DNA from: an uncultured Saprospiraceae bacterium
GTDB lineage: Bacteria; Bacteroidota; Bacteroidia; Chitinophagales; Saprospiraceae
Direction of reading: 5' to 3'
NCBI GenBank assembly: GCA_937934275.1
Contig: CALHAM010000041.1
Location: forward strand, 1 to 64,000
Length of the DNA: 64,000 nucleotides
The notes under the pieces were generated by a model, which worked only from the letters and a program-made list of their open reading frames with translations, was not told the DNA's origin and did not search any database. Shown here one piece after another: positions 26,569-34,732 of the stretch. A program made the position numbers and the translations under genes. How positions within the stretch are numbered: position 1 is the stretch's first letter; every line of letters starts with the position of its first letter.

Positions 26569-27626
26569 AGGGCCAGTTCTACGGCTTCGCTAACGGCGTA
26601 GCTAATGCACGTGTTCACCCACGCGCCCGGCCCTTCGCGTTTGGTCTGTTCGACAAACTGCACTTCCACTTCGCCTTGCACGCAACGAGCCAGACACGAT
26701 AAACACACACCGCTCTTGCAGGTATAGGGCAGGGCAATGCCTTGGCGCAGCGCAGCTTGCAAGATGGTTTCGCCTTCGAAGGTCTCAAACTCAACGCGCT
26801 GGCCATGGGCAAAGCGAACGACCACCCGATGGCGGCGCGAAGGGTTGGCTTGGCGGCGCTGCAAACGCGGGTCGGGCGTGAACGTTTCCTGGCGGATGTT
26901 TTCGTCGAGAAAACCCAGTGCTCGCATGCTCATGCGCACCATGCGCATGAGCGGTGTGGGGGCGCATAAGTAGGTAACTAGGCCGCGTCGCGCACTGGCC
27001 TTTGCTTTATCGCCGACGAAAGCGAGTAAGTGCCGCTCGAAGAGAGCGCTGCTTAAATGGGCGTATTCAGCGTTGGCAACGCCGCGCTCTCGGCTGAAGA
27101 AATACGTAACCTGAAAACGGCCTGGCCAGGCTGCAATCCAGTGGTCTATCTGTTTTTTGAAAAGCGTATGCTGGCTGTCTCGGTTGGCGTATAGCAAGCG
27201 CACAGGCACATCGAGCCAATCCTTTTTTTGAAAAATAGCCTTCAAATGGCTGAAGATGGGCGTCATGCCGCTCCCGGCAGCCACGTAAAGCAAGCGCTCG
27301 GGTTTTCGGTCGGGCAGCAAGAAACGCCCAGCCGGCTCGGCCGACTCCAGCAAGTCGCCTTCATGCACCTGGCGCACCAGCCAAGTGGAAAACAGGCCAT
27401 TCGCAAGCCGCTTGACCGTGATGGACGGCAGCGCATCGGTGTGGGGGCAACTGCTGAACGAATACGCCCGGCGCTCTTCCTGCAAGTGAAAGGTGCGCAC
27501 GAGCGGCAAATATTGCCCCGGTTGGTAGGGCACCTCTTGGCCATCTGTGGGTGCCAGCCTCAGGGTAACGGCTTCAGGCGTTTCCCAGCGCTTTTCGGCA
27601 ACGCGCCAAAGGAGTCGTTTTTCCAT
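26565..27626 (-). CDS. Ferredoxin reductase with 2Fe-2S domain (PaaE-like)
   Basis: 353 residues from the ATG at 27626. The FAD-binding module has 'YQPGQYLPLV' and 'RRAYSFSSCP', the NAD(P) module 'LLYVAAGSGMTPIFSHLKAIF', and the C-terminal plant-type ferredoxin domain 'PYTCKSGVCLSCLARCVQGEVE' with a fourth Cys in 'VNTCIS'. This order matches PaaE-like and related oxygenase reductases, which pass electrons from NADPH to a diiron or Rieske oxygenase. No oxygenase is adjacent; the next gene is an acyltransferase, so its partner could be a desaturase or hydroxylase elsewhere. Confidence 0.88.
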   Translation of the reverse strand: MEKRLLWRVAEKRWETPEAVTLRLAPTDGQEVPYQPGQYLPLVRTFHLQEERRAYSFSSCPHTDALPSITVKRLANGLFSTWLVRQVHEGDLLESAEPAGRFLLPDRKPERLLYVAAGSGMTPIFSHLKAIFQKKDWLDVPVRLLYANRDSQHTLFKKQIDHWIAAWPGRFQVTYFFSRERGVANAEYAHLSSALFERHLLAFVGDKAKASARRGLVTYLCAPTPLMRMVRMSMRALGFLDENIRQETFTPDPRLQRRQANPSRRHRVVVRFAHGQRVEFETFEGETILQAALRQGIALPYTCKSGVCLSCLARCVQGEVEVQFVEQTKREGPGAWVNTCISYAVSEAVELAL

Positions 27627-27840
27627 GGAGACCAGATTTGACCACTTGGGCGCAAAGGTGCTGCCCCTCTCGCACAACAACGAGGCAATTTTGAGCAACT
27701 ATTGCTGTAGTAATCTATTCAAAACGAACGGCTGGCCGCACAGCCCTGTTTTTTTTTTTTGCGCACTTATTCTTCGACGACCAACAGTGCACACCTTGGC
27801 ATTGTTCTGGCAAGGCTTTGCATCAAAACTCGTATTCGCC

Positions 27841-28986
27841 ATGACAAAACGCGTGAGGTTTGTGTTGCTTTTGGCGCTGCTTTCATGCGCGTGGCAGCCG
27901 TTGATAGCTTTTTCTGACTCAACCGGTTGGTTCAATCGCCTACTCACGCGTATTACGCGCGACGACCTACCTGCGGAAAAGCCCCGCTTCCTGGTGTATC
28001 CCACCTTGGGCTACTCGCCTGAGACCAGCTGGGAATTTGGCGCCGCCGGATCCCTGCTCTTTCACGCCAAAAATGCCCCGGATCGCAATCGCTTGAGTGA
28101 AATTACGGTATTCGCTTTCGGCACCCTGCGCGCTCAGTACGGGTTGTGGATAGACAATGCCGTCTACACCGATCGCGACCGCTGGATTTTGCTGGGCAGA
28201 ATGCGCTTCCAGCGCTTTCCATTGCTCTACTACGGCATTGGGCCGCAGGCGCCTGCTGAGTCGCCCGCCGTTATCGACGGTACTTATTTTTTGCTGCGGC
28301 AACGCGCCTTCAGATGTTTGGCACCCAACTGGTTTTTTGGCCCAGAGATAGATCTCCAGTCGTTGACACGGGTAGAGGTGCTCACGGAGGCCCATGCTGA
28401 CCGACCGACGCCTGAGGGCATCGGTGGCTCCACGAATTTGGGCATTGGCCTGGGCACTGTCTACGACTCTCGCCCCAACATGCTCAACACGCGCGAGGGG
28501 TGGTTTGCCGAACTCTCTTGGCTTCATTACGATCGCACTTGGGGTAGCGATTACGGCTTTAACCTCTACTTTTCTGAGGTGCGCCGCTACAAAGACATGG
28601 GGCGCGGTCAGGTGCTGGCCCTGCAGGTGCTGGGCAGCATCGTGGAGGGCACTGCGCCTTTTAACCAGCTGAGCCTCATGGGCAATGAGTCGCTCATGCG
28701 CGGCTACTACACTGGGCGCTATCGCGACCGCCACTATTATGCGGCGCAGGCAGAGTACCGCTTCTTGCCCTTTCCTTTTAGCTCGTACTTTGGGGCTGCG
28801 GCCTTTTTGGGAGTCGGCACCGTAGCGCCCTCGTTTTCGGCGCTCTCGCTGCAGCACATGCGCTGGGCGGGCGGCATAGGGCTGCGCTATTTGATTTTTC
28901 CTAAAAAAGACATCTTTGTCCGCTTTGATGTGGCCTTTACGCGCGAAGGGCCGGCATTTTATCTGTTTACGGGAGAGGCGTTTTAG
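27841..28986 (+). CDS. BamA/TamA-type outer-membrane barrel without POTRA domains
   Basis: 381 residues from the ATG at 27841, which starts a signal peptide ending near LIAFSD. The frame is open far upstream but those residues are not a credible protein. Features of the D15/surface-antigen barrel are 'GLGTVYDSRPNMLNTREGWFAELSWL' and 'LSLMGNESLMRGYYTGRYRDRHYYAAQAEYRF', the VRGF/Y-like loop region. There is no room for POTRA repeats, so it is a barrel-only member of unknown role. It ends at a TAG beside a small GC hairpin. Confidence 0.82.
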   Translation: MTKRVRFVLLLALLSCAWQPLIAFSDSTGWFNRLLTRITRDDLPAEKPRFLVYPTLGYSPETSWEFGAAGSLLFHAKNAPDRNRLSEITVFAFGTLRAQYGLWIDNAVYTDRDRWILLGRMRFQRFPLLYYGIGPQAPAESPAVIDGTYFLLRQRAFRCLAPNWFFGPEIDLQSLTRVEVLTEAHADRPTPEGIGGSTNLGIGLGTVYDSRPNMLNTREGWFAELSWLHYDRTWGSDYGFNLYFSEVRRYKDMGRGQVLALQVLGSIVEGTAPFNQLSLMGNESLMRGYYTGRYRDRHYYAAQAEYRFLPFPFSSYFGAAAFLGVGTVAPSFSALSLQHMRWAGGIGLRYLIFPKKDIFVRFDVAFTREGPAFYLFTGEAF

Positions 28987-29121
28987 GCGGAGGGTCATTC
29001 TCCGCTCCCACACGCCTGGCGGTGTCGGCGGCGTATCCTCGGGCGAAAGGCTACGCTGCCAGAAGACGGGCAAAGTGCCTTTTCCGAACAAATGAAGGAG
29101 CCGCTCTGAAGTTTTCCGCTG

Positions 29122-29153
29122 TTGGCCGATTGTGCCTCGGAGCATTACCTTTG
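29122..29153 (+). promoter_or_regulatory. Promoter of the tRNA-Ser gene
   Basis: TTGG (29122-29125), 20-base spacer, TACCTTTG (29146-29153), close to the Bacteroidota consensus TTTG-N18-20-TAnnTTTG. It ends 12 bases before the first tRNA base. Confidence 0.5.
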
Positions 29154-29165
29154 CCGCACCTCTTA

Positions 29166-29252
29166 GGAGGAGTGGCAGAGTGGTTGAATGCACCGGTCTT
29201 GAAAACCGGCGTACTCGCAAGGGTACCGGGGGTTCGAATCCCTCCTCCTCCG
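29166..29252 (+). tRNA. tRNA-Ser (UGA anticodon)
   Basis: The acceptor GGAGGAG (29166-29172) pairs perfectly with CTCCTCC (29245-29251) followed by discriminator G. The anticodon stem CCGGT/ACCGG encloses the loop CTTGAAA, giving anticodon TGA. A long class II variable arm (GTACTC GCAA GGGTAC) and the T-loop TTCGAAT confirm a serine tRNA. CCA is not encoded. Confidence 0.97.
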
Positions 29253-29314
29253 CTCACAAAGGATAGACGGCTTTTGGCGCATCGGTTCGCTGAAAGCCTT
29301 TTTTGTTGCCTACC

Positions 29315-30184
29315 ATGAATACTCACAACTGTGCTTATTCTTTTCGCTGCGGCGCTCGTTTGCTCGACCTATCGCGCCCGCAGATTATGGGCATTTTGAA
29401 CGTTACGCCCGACTCGTTTTACGGCGGCAGTCGGGTGCGCTCTGTAGATGCAGCGCTTCAACAAGCGGAGCGGATGCTGAGCGAAGGCGCGGCCATTCTC
29501 GACATCGGCGGGGCTTCTACGCGGCCGGGCGCGGAGGAGGTGCCTCAGGCGGAGGAGCTGCGCCGCGTCCTTCCCGTGGTGGAGGCCGTATGTCAGCATT
29601 TTCCGGAGGCCATTGTTTCGGTGGATACTTGGCGCGCCGAGGTGGCTCGAGAGGCGCTGGCGGCCGGCGCCTCGATGGTCAACGACGTCTCGGCTGGGCG
29701 CTGGGACGAGGGCCTGTTGCCTGTAGTAGCGCGATACCGCTGCCCGTACGTGCTCATGCACGCTCAGGGCACGCCTCAGACGATGCAGCTGGCTCCGGCG
29801 TATTCGGAGGTGGTGCAGGACGTGCTGGATTTTTTCATCCAACGCTTGGAGATATTGCAAGCGATGGGTATTCACGACGTTGCCATAGACCCCGGTTTTG
29901 GCTTTGGTAAAACGCTGGAGCACAATTACGCGCTGCTGCGTCGTTTGGCGGTGTTTGAAGCCGTGTTGCAGCGGCCTCTTTTGGTGGGGGTGTCGCGCAA
30001 ATCTATGGTTTGCCGCCTCTTGGGCACCAAGCCTGAGGCTGCGTTAAACGGCACGACGGCCCTTCATGTATTGGCCTTGATGCAAGGTGCTCGCCTCTTG
30101 CGCGTACACGACGTGCGCGAGGCGGCAGAGGCAGTGCGCATTGTAGCCGCCTATCAGGCACCGGGCGACATAGCGGCGCTATAG
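29315..30184 (+). CDS. folP: Dihydropteroate synthase
   Basis: 289 residues from the ATG at 29315 (a TTG at 29303 is in frame but less likely). The pterin-binding fold is clear: 'IMGILNVTPDSFYGGSR', 'EGAAILDIGGASTRPGAEEV', 'VSVDTWRAEVAREALAAGASMVNDVSAG', 'YVLMHAQGTPQTM', 'VAIDPGFGFGKTLEHNYALLRRL', 'LLVGVSRKSMV' and 'RVHDVREAAEAVRI'. It condenses 4-aminobenzoate with a pterin pyrophosphate in folate synthesis and is the sulfonamide target. It starts 62 bases after the tRNA. Confidence 0.96.
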   Translation: MNTHNCAYSFRCGARLLDLSRPQIMGILNVTPDSFYGGSRVRSVDAALQQAERMLSEGAAILDIGGASTRPGAEEVPQAEELRRVLPVVEAVCQHFPEAIVSVDTWRAEVAREALAAGASMVNDVSAGRWDEGLLPVVARYRCPYVLMHAQGTPQTMQLAPAYSEVVQDVLDFFIQRLEILQAMGIHDVAIDPGFGFGKTLEHNYALLRRLAVFEAVLQRPLLVGVSRKSMVCRLLGTKPEAALNGTTALHVLALMQGARLLRVHDVREAAEAVRIVAAYQAPGDIAAL

Positions 30185-30214
30185 CGGCAGGGTTCTATCG
30201 AGTTTGTATGGGCG

Positions 30215-30245
30215 CTTGCACGAGCATAGCACATGCCTACCTTTG
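30215..30245 (+). promoter_or_regulatory. Promoter of the peptide transporter gene
   Basis: CTTG (30215-30218), 19-base spacer, TACCTTTG (30238-30245). It overlaps an in-frame ATG at 30233, so transcription would start after that codon. This argues for the ATG at 30305 as the true start. Confidence 0.45.
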
Positions 30246-30304
30246 TCGCCAACAGCCCGACGGACGTGAGGGTCTTTCGACTGTTAAACCGAACCTTGCT
30301 CAAC

Positions 30305-31945
30305 ATGCGACGCCATCCTGCTGCCTTGCCGTACTTGTTCTTTACCGAAATGTGGGAGCGCTTCGGCTACTACCTCATGATCGGTATCTTCTTTTTGTAC
30401 ATGACCGACACCCAAACGGGTGGGTTGGGCTTCGAGCGCGAAGTGGCCTCCGACATCTACGGAACCTTCATCGCGCTGGTTTACGTAACACCCTTCATTG
30501 GGGGGTTACTGGCCGACCGGGTGTTGGGCTATCGGCGCAGCATTGTGCTGGGCGGCACGCTTATGGGCGTCGGCTATTTGCTGTTGGCCATCCCGAACAG
30601 CATGACCGCCTTTTACATCTCGCTGCTGATCATGATTTTGGGCAACGGCTTTTTCAAACCCAACATCTCGACGCTGCTGGGCAACTTGTATAACGAGCCG
30701 CAATACCGGGCACTTAAAGACGACGGCTACAACATCTTCTATATGGGCATCAACATTGGAGCCTTAGTATGCAACTTCGTGGCAGCCTATTTGCGCAACA
30801 CTTACGGCTGGGGTTATGCCTTTGCAGCGGCTGGCGTGGGCATGTTCATCGGCGTGTCCATCTTCCTCAGCGGCACGCGTACGATGAAGCACGCCGATGT
30901 GCAGCGCCAGGCCAATCCTTCGGAGGCGGGGGTGCTGACGTTGCTCTCTTCGGTGCTGCTGCCGGCGTTGCTGACCGGCTTTTTGGCTTGGCATATTCCA
31001 GGCCATGTGCTCGGCTCCGACTCTACGGATGCCTTTATTTTTGGCTCTTTGCCGGTAGTAGCTTTCTTTTTGTGGATCTTGCTTAAAGCCGCTCCGGAGG
31101 AGAAGCCGCGCATCCAGGCGCTGCTATCGATTTACGCGGTGGTCATCGTCTTTTGGGCGGTGTTCAAGCAGAACGGTACGGCACTGACGACGTGGGCCGA
31201 ATACTACACCGACCGCTCGATGCCGGCGTGGATGGAACAGCCTGCGCGTTGGTTGGGCATGGTGCAAGAGGTGAAGCATGAGGTGGGGGTGTTTCCGGTG
31301 TACGACGCGCAGTTTCGCACGCAGAAGGATCCTTCGACCCAGCAAATCGTCAAGGGCGAGGGCATCCATCCCTATTTCTTGAACGTTCCGGAGCGCGAGC
31401 GCCCACCGCTGGGTGCATCGGTATCGCTGGTGTCGACGGAAATTTTTCAGTCGGTCAACCCCTTCTTTGTCATTGTGCTGACGCCTGGGGTCGTTTGGTT
31501 TTTTGGCTGGCTTCGGCGGCGCCATCGCGAGCCAACGACGCCGGGCAAGATCGGCTTAGGGTTGGTCATCTCAGCGCTCTCGACCCTTGTCACGGTAGCC
31601 GCTGTGTATGCCTGCCACAACGGCGCCGTCAAGGCTTCTGCTTGGTGGCTCGTTGGTACCTACGCGGTCATTACCGTAGGAGAGTTGTGTCTTAGTCCCA
31701 TGGGTCTGTCGATGGTGTCGAAGATGGCGCCTGCCCGCATAGCAGGCCTCATGATGGGCGGGTGGCAATTGGCCACCTCTATGGGGAATAAACTGAGCGG
31801 AGTGCTGGCTACTCTTTGGGACCGCTACGATCACAAAGCTGATTTCTTTTGGGTTAACTTTGCCCTATTGTCGGCAGCTGCGTTGGCTCTTTTTGCCATG
31901 TTGCGCTGGCTCAACCGCTTGTTCCGAGAACAAGGGTTATCGTGA
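30305..31945 (+). CDS. Proton-coupled oligopeptide transporter (POT/PTR2 family)
   Basis: 546 residues from the ATG at 30305, chosen because the family normally starts with 'HP..L..LFFTEMWERFGYY' and because a promoter overlaps the earlier ATG at 30233. The ExxERFxYY motif in TM1 ('EMWERFGYY') binds protons. 'FIGGLLADRVLGYRRSIVLGG', 'GNGFFKPNISTLLGNLY' and 'RDDGYNIFYMGIN'-like sequence follow, and 'GELCLSPMGLSMVSKMAP' is the late signature. It imports di- and tripeptides across the inner membrane, a natural partner for the many secreted peptidases nearby. Confidence 0.93.
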   Translation: MRRHPAALPYLFFTEMWERFGYYLMIGIFFLYMTDTQTGGLGFEREVASDIYGTFIALVYVTPFIGGLLADRVLGYRRSIVLGGTLMGVGYLLLAIPNSMTAFYISLLIMILGNGFFKPNISTLLGNLYNEPQYRALKDDGYNIFYMGINIGALVCNFVAAYLRNTYGWGYAFAAAGVGMFIGVSIFLSGTRTMKHADVQRQANPSEAGVLTLLSSVLLPALLTGFLAWHIPGHVLGSDSTDAFIFGSLPVVAFFLWILLKAAPEEKPRIQALLSIYAVVIVFWAVFKQNGTALTTWAEYYTDRSMPAWMEQPARWLGMVQEVKHEVGVFPVYDAQFRTQKDPSTQQIVKGEGIHPYFLNVPERERPPLGASVSLVSTEIFQSVNPFFVIVLTPGVVWFFGWLRRRHREPTTPGKIGLGLVISALSTLVTVAAVYACHNGAVKASAWWLVGTYAVITVGELCLSPMGLSMVSKMAPARIAGLMMGGWQLATSMGNKLSGVLATLWDRYDHKADFFWVNFALLSAAALALFAMLRWLNRLFREQGLS

Positions 31946-32019
31946 AGATTGCTTTGCGGGTGCTCTTAGGATGTTCAGTAGTGTCTCCATCATCGTTTTA
32001 CCATAAAAAGTATTGACTT

Positions 32020-32151
32020 ATGGCAACGAAACAGCGACTCTCCAAATCCCGTCAGAACGTCAAGGAGCAGGAGGAACTGCGCAAATTCTTGCTAATTGTT
32101 ATAGGGATCGCATTAGCTCTGATGGTGCTGATGTACGTGATTTTCCGTTGA
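32020..32151 (+). CDS. 43-residue single-span membrane protein
   Basis: ATG at 32020 to TGA at 32149-32151. The product has a charged N-terminal half (MATKQRLSKSRQNVKEQEEL) and one hydrophobic C-terminal helix (FLLIVIGIALALMVLMYVIF) ending in Arg, so it should sit in the inner membrane with the basic, Gln-rich part in the cytoplasm. It lies 74 bases after the peptide transporter and its TGA overlaps the probable TTG start of the next gene. I know no function; it could be a transporter accessory peptide or independent. Confidence 0.6.
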   Translation: MATKQRLSKSRQNVKEQEELRKFLLIVIGIALALMVLMYVIFR

Positions 32152-33227
32152 AGCAAGCGCCGGAGTCTTATTCAGCATGTGCAGTAGCGGCACTGCGTTG
32201 GGTTTTTCAGAGCAGCGAGGTGTGTCGATGGCGAGGCTCATCGCACAGCTATTCTCTTGTGTGGGGGTGGTCAAGGGCCTATCCGGAGACGACAGGCTAC
32301 CTGATACCGACACTATTGGCTTGGGGAGATTGGCGCCAAGACGAGCGCTGCCTTGAATTAGCGCGTCAGTGGGCTGAGTGGCTGGTGGGTCTTCAGCAAA
32401 GAGAGGGTTTTTGGGCGGGCGGCGTGGTAGGAGGGCAGCAGCCGAGCGTTTTCAATACGGCCATGATTGTCGATGGCCTGTCGGCCCTGGCAGAGCGAAT
32501 GCCCGATGCGCATTTTGCTGCAGAGAGTGCGTACCGAGGCCTGGCGTGGTTGCTGGTTGCCTCAGACGCCGACGGCGCGTGGAGGCAAGGGTTGTACGTG
32601 CCGGGTTTTACACCTGCCTACTACGCCTATGCGGTAGCCGCCGCGTTGCGCAGTATCGAGCGTTTGCACCAGTGGCGCAAGGGCGAGGAGCTGCTTCGGC
32701 GCGCAACGGCCTACTACGCCCGCCATTTGGATGCCGACGGGACGTTGGTGCAGGCGGGTTTTCACCCCGGGCCGTGGGCTTTCACTCACACCATAGCGTA
32801 CGCCTTGCAAGGGCTTTGGGAAGCGGCGCTCTACTTTGAGGAGGTATCGCTTCAGCAGCGGGTGTTGCGGGCCTGCTGCAGGTGGCAAATGGTCATGCAA
32901 GAGCGTGGGCGCGTTGGCGGCCGCTATCGGCAAGGGTGGAAGGGCGACTATTCCTTCACCTGTCCGTTGGGCAATGCGCAGCTGAGTGTGTTGTTTCGGA
33001 AGGTAGGGAGTCATGCGGGTGCCATTGCGTTGGAGCGGTGGGCCGATTGGCTTTTGCACCAGGCTGTGGAGCACCAATACTGGGGGACTGACCCCAACCG
33101 CCGCGGTGCTCTACCCGGCTCTGTGCCGCTGTGGGGGCCGTACCTGCGCTGGCGCTATCCGAACTGGGGAGCCAAGTTTCTGCTCGACGCGCTTTTGGCG
33201 GCGCTAATTTCGGATGGAGTAGAATAG
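32148..33227 (+). CDS. Alpha/alpha-toroid protein of unknown function
   Basis: 359 residues from a TTG at 32148 that overlaps the preceding stop (TTGA). The frame extends back to 32013 but there it runs antiphase to the small membrane protein. The sequence is a series of helix pairs with conserved aromatic and Gly/Pro positions: 'GWSRAYPETTGYLIPTLLAW', 'AYYAYAVAAALRSIERL', 'WAFTHTIAYALQGLWEAA' and 'LWGPYLRWRYPNWGAKFLLDAL'. Similar toroid proteins occur in exopolysaccharide clusters and resemble glycoside hydrolases, lyases or terpene cyclases. No catalytic residues can be assigned. There is no signal peptide. Confidence 0.6.
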   Translation: MKQAPESYSACAVAALRWVFQSSEVCRWRGSSHSYSLVWGWSRAYPETTGYLIPTLLAWGDWRQDERCLELARQWAEWLVGLQQREGFWAGGVVGGQQPSVFNTAMIVDGLSALAERMPDAHFAAESAYRGLAWLLVASDADGAWRQGLYVPGFTPAYYAYAVAAALRSIERLHQWRKGEELLRRATAYYARHLDADGTLVQAGFHPGPWAFTHTIAYALQGLWEAALYFEEVSLQQRVLRACCRWQMVMQERGRVGGRYRQGWKGDYSFTCPLGNAQLSVLFRKVGSHAGAIALERWADWLLHQAVEHQYWGTDPNRRGALPGSVPLWGPYLRWRYPNWGAKFLLDALLAALISDGVE

Positions 33228-33297
33228 AGTAGAAGAGCTCGTCAGTTCGTATAAGCGCTCTGCGCCTCAGGATTGCCCTAAAGTACGGGGTGCTTTC

Positions 33298-33888
33298 TTA
33301 GTGCATCCGGTCGCCCCGAGTAGGCAGGTTTTCCATCACATCGGCTTCGTACTTGAGATACTCTTGCCAACGCTGCCAGGTTTTTTCCCAACCAAAATAG
33401 CGTTCGGCCAAGTCCAAAAAGAGCCGATAGTGGCCGGCCTCCGCCACCATGAATTGGTGGTACCACTGGCGCAGGGCTTCGTCGGCGCAATGGAGCGACA
33501 ACAGGCGAAAGCGCTCACAGCTGCGCGCCTCGATGAGGGCACACGTTAGCAAGCGCTCCAGCAGGGCCTCGTCGCGGCTGCCTCCTTTCTTCTGGAATTT
33601 CAGCAGCGCATTCACGTACTCGTCTTTGCGTTGGCGGCCCAAGCGGAGCGAGCGCTTTTTCATCTCGGCCAATACCATCCGAAAATGGCCCCACTCTTCC
33701 GTAACCACAGGGGCTAAGGCCTCCACCATTTCAGTTCGTTCGGGAAAGGCTTGAATGAGCGAAATACACGAAGTAGCCGCCTTTTGTTCGCAATAGGCGT
33801 GGTCGGTGAGAATTTCACTCAAATCCATCTCCGCTAGATTAACCCAGCGCGGGTCGGTCGGTAGTTTTAAGCCTAAAGTGGTGTTCAT
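33298..33888 (-). CDS. miaE: tRNA 2-methylthio-N6-isopentenyladenosine hydroxylase
   Basis: 196 residues from the ATG at 33888; the frame extends to 34395 antisense to acpH but that part is not coding. The diiron ligands of a four-helix bundle are visible as 'HAYCEQKAATS', 'VTEEWGHFRMVLAEM', 'ALIEARSCERFRLL' and 'FMVAEAGHYRLFLDLAERYFG'. MiaE uses O2 to hydroxylate ms2i6A at position 37 of tRNAs reading U-initial codons. Its presence implies an aerobic cell that makes ms2i6A. It is divergent from acpH. Confidence 0.88.
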   Translation of the reverse strand: MNTTLGLKLPTDPRWVNLAEMDLSEILTDHAYCEQKAATSCISLIQAFPERTEMVEALAPVVTEEWGHFRMVLAEMKKRSLRLGRQRKDEYVNALLKFQKKGGSRDEALLERLLTCALIEARSCERFRLLSLHCADEALRQWYHQFMVAEAGHYRLFLDLAERYFGWEKTWQRWQEYLKYEADVMENLPTRGDRMH

Positions 33889-34053
33889 ACGCGTGAATGG
33901 CCTTTGTTGGCTTGGGAAAAAAAGGGCGGCCTCCCTGCCGCTGGGGCTGTAGATGTCGAAGCAACGCCCGCATTTAACGCCGGCAAAGTTCTGGCGAAAA
34001 AGCATCTTTGCGTAGCCCAACCGCTTAGCAAACGCGCTCTCTGGCTCGCATCT

Positions 34054-34647
34054 ATGAATCACGTCGCCCACTGCCTGCTTTCGTATCCAGACGAGGCCTT
34101 GCTCATCGGCAATTTCATTGGCGACTACATCAAAGGCAGCCGCTGGAAACACTATCCGGAACCCATCCAGAAAGGTATCTTGCTGCATCGCTTCATCGAT
34201 GCTTGTGTTGAGGAGCATCCTGCTTTGCGGAGGAGTGTGCAGCGCCTTCGACCCTACGCTGGGCGCTTTGCCGCTCCGGTCGTAGACATTCTCTACGACT
34301 ACCTGCTCTGCAAGGAATGGGAAACGGCAGCAGTAGTGCCGGACTTCGAGCGCTTTTCGTCGTGGGCATACGTTGGCTTGGAGGCTTACCGCCACTTCAT
34401 GCCCGAGGCACTTCAGGAGCGCTGGCCGGACATGCGCTCAGGGCGGTTTCTGCACTTGTACACCAGCCGCGAAGGCGTTGCCTGGACGCTGGAGCGCTTT
34501 GCCTTGAGGCTATCGTTGTCGCTCGACGGTCGAGGTCTGCTCTCTTATTGGGAGAAAGATGAGGCTACCTTTACGGCAGATTTTCAGGAATTGCTCCCCG
34601 ATTTGAGGGCGAAAGTGGCCGCCTGGCGAAGCCGGTATTGCTCCTGA
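34054..34647 (+). CDS. acpH: Acyl-carrier-protein phosphodiesterase (DUF479)
   Basis: 197 residues from the ATG at 34054. The family signature 'MNHVAHCLLSYPDEALLIGNFIGDYIKG' opens the protein, then 'IQKGILLHRFIDACVEEHP' and 'VDILYDYLLCKEW'. The His and Asp residues are the HD-like metal ligands. AcpH removes 4'-phosphopantetheine from holo-ACP in the cytoplasm. It is divergent from miaE and upstream of the M1 peptidase (85-base gap). Confidence 0.85.
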   Translation: MNHVAHCLLSYPDEALLIGNFIGDYIKGSRWKHYPEPIQKGILLHRFIDACVEEHPALRRSVQRLRPYAGRFAAPVVDILYDYLLCKEWETAAVVPDFERFSSWAYVGLEAYRHFMPEALQERWPDMRSGRFLHLYTSREGVAWTLERFALRLSLSLDGRGLLSYWEKDEATFTADFQELLPDLRAKVAAWRSRYCS

Positions 34648-34732
34648 CCAAAAGCAGCCTCGTTGGCTTGCGGCTTGCCTTCGCCATAAGAAAAGAGAAA
34701 AGAGGAAGTGGAAACTTAAATCATCGTCTGTC

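Noticed and set aside
27750..27761. Run of T residues upstream of the BamA-like gene
   Set aside because: A homopolymer without a preceding stem; may be a sequencing or phase-variation tract but nothing supports either.
27967..29220. Minus-strand open frame of 417 codons opposite the BamA-like barrel gene
   Set aside because: Composition is basic and low in recognisable motifs, it is antisense to a clear barrel protein and runs over the tRNA-Ser gene.
33889..34395. N-terminal extension of the miaE frame
   Set aside because: The extension is antisense to acpH and the MiaE family begins at the ATG at 33888.
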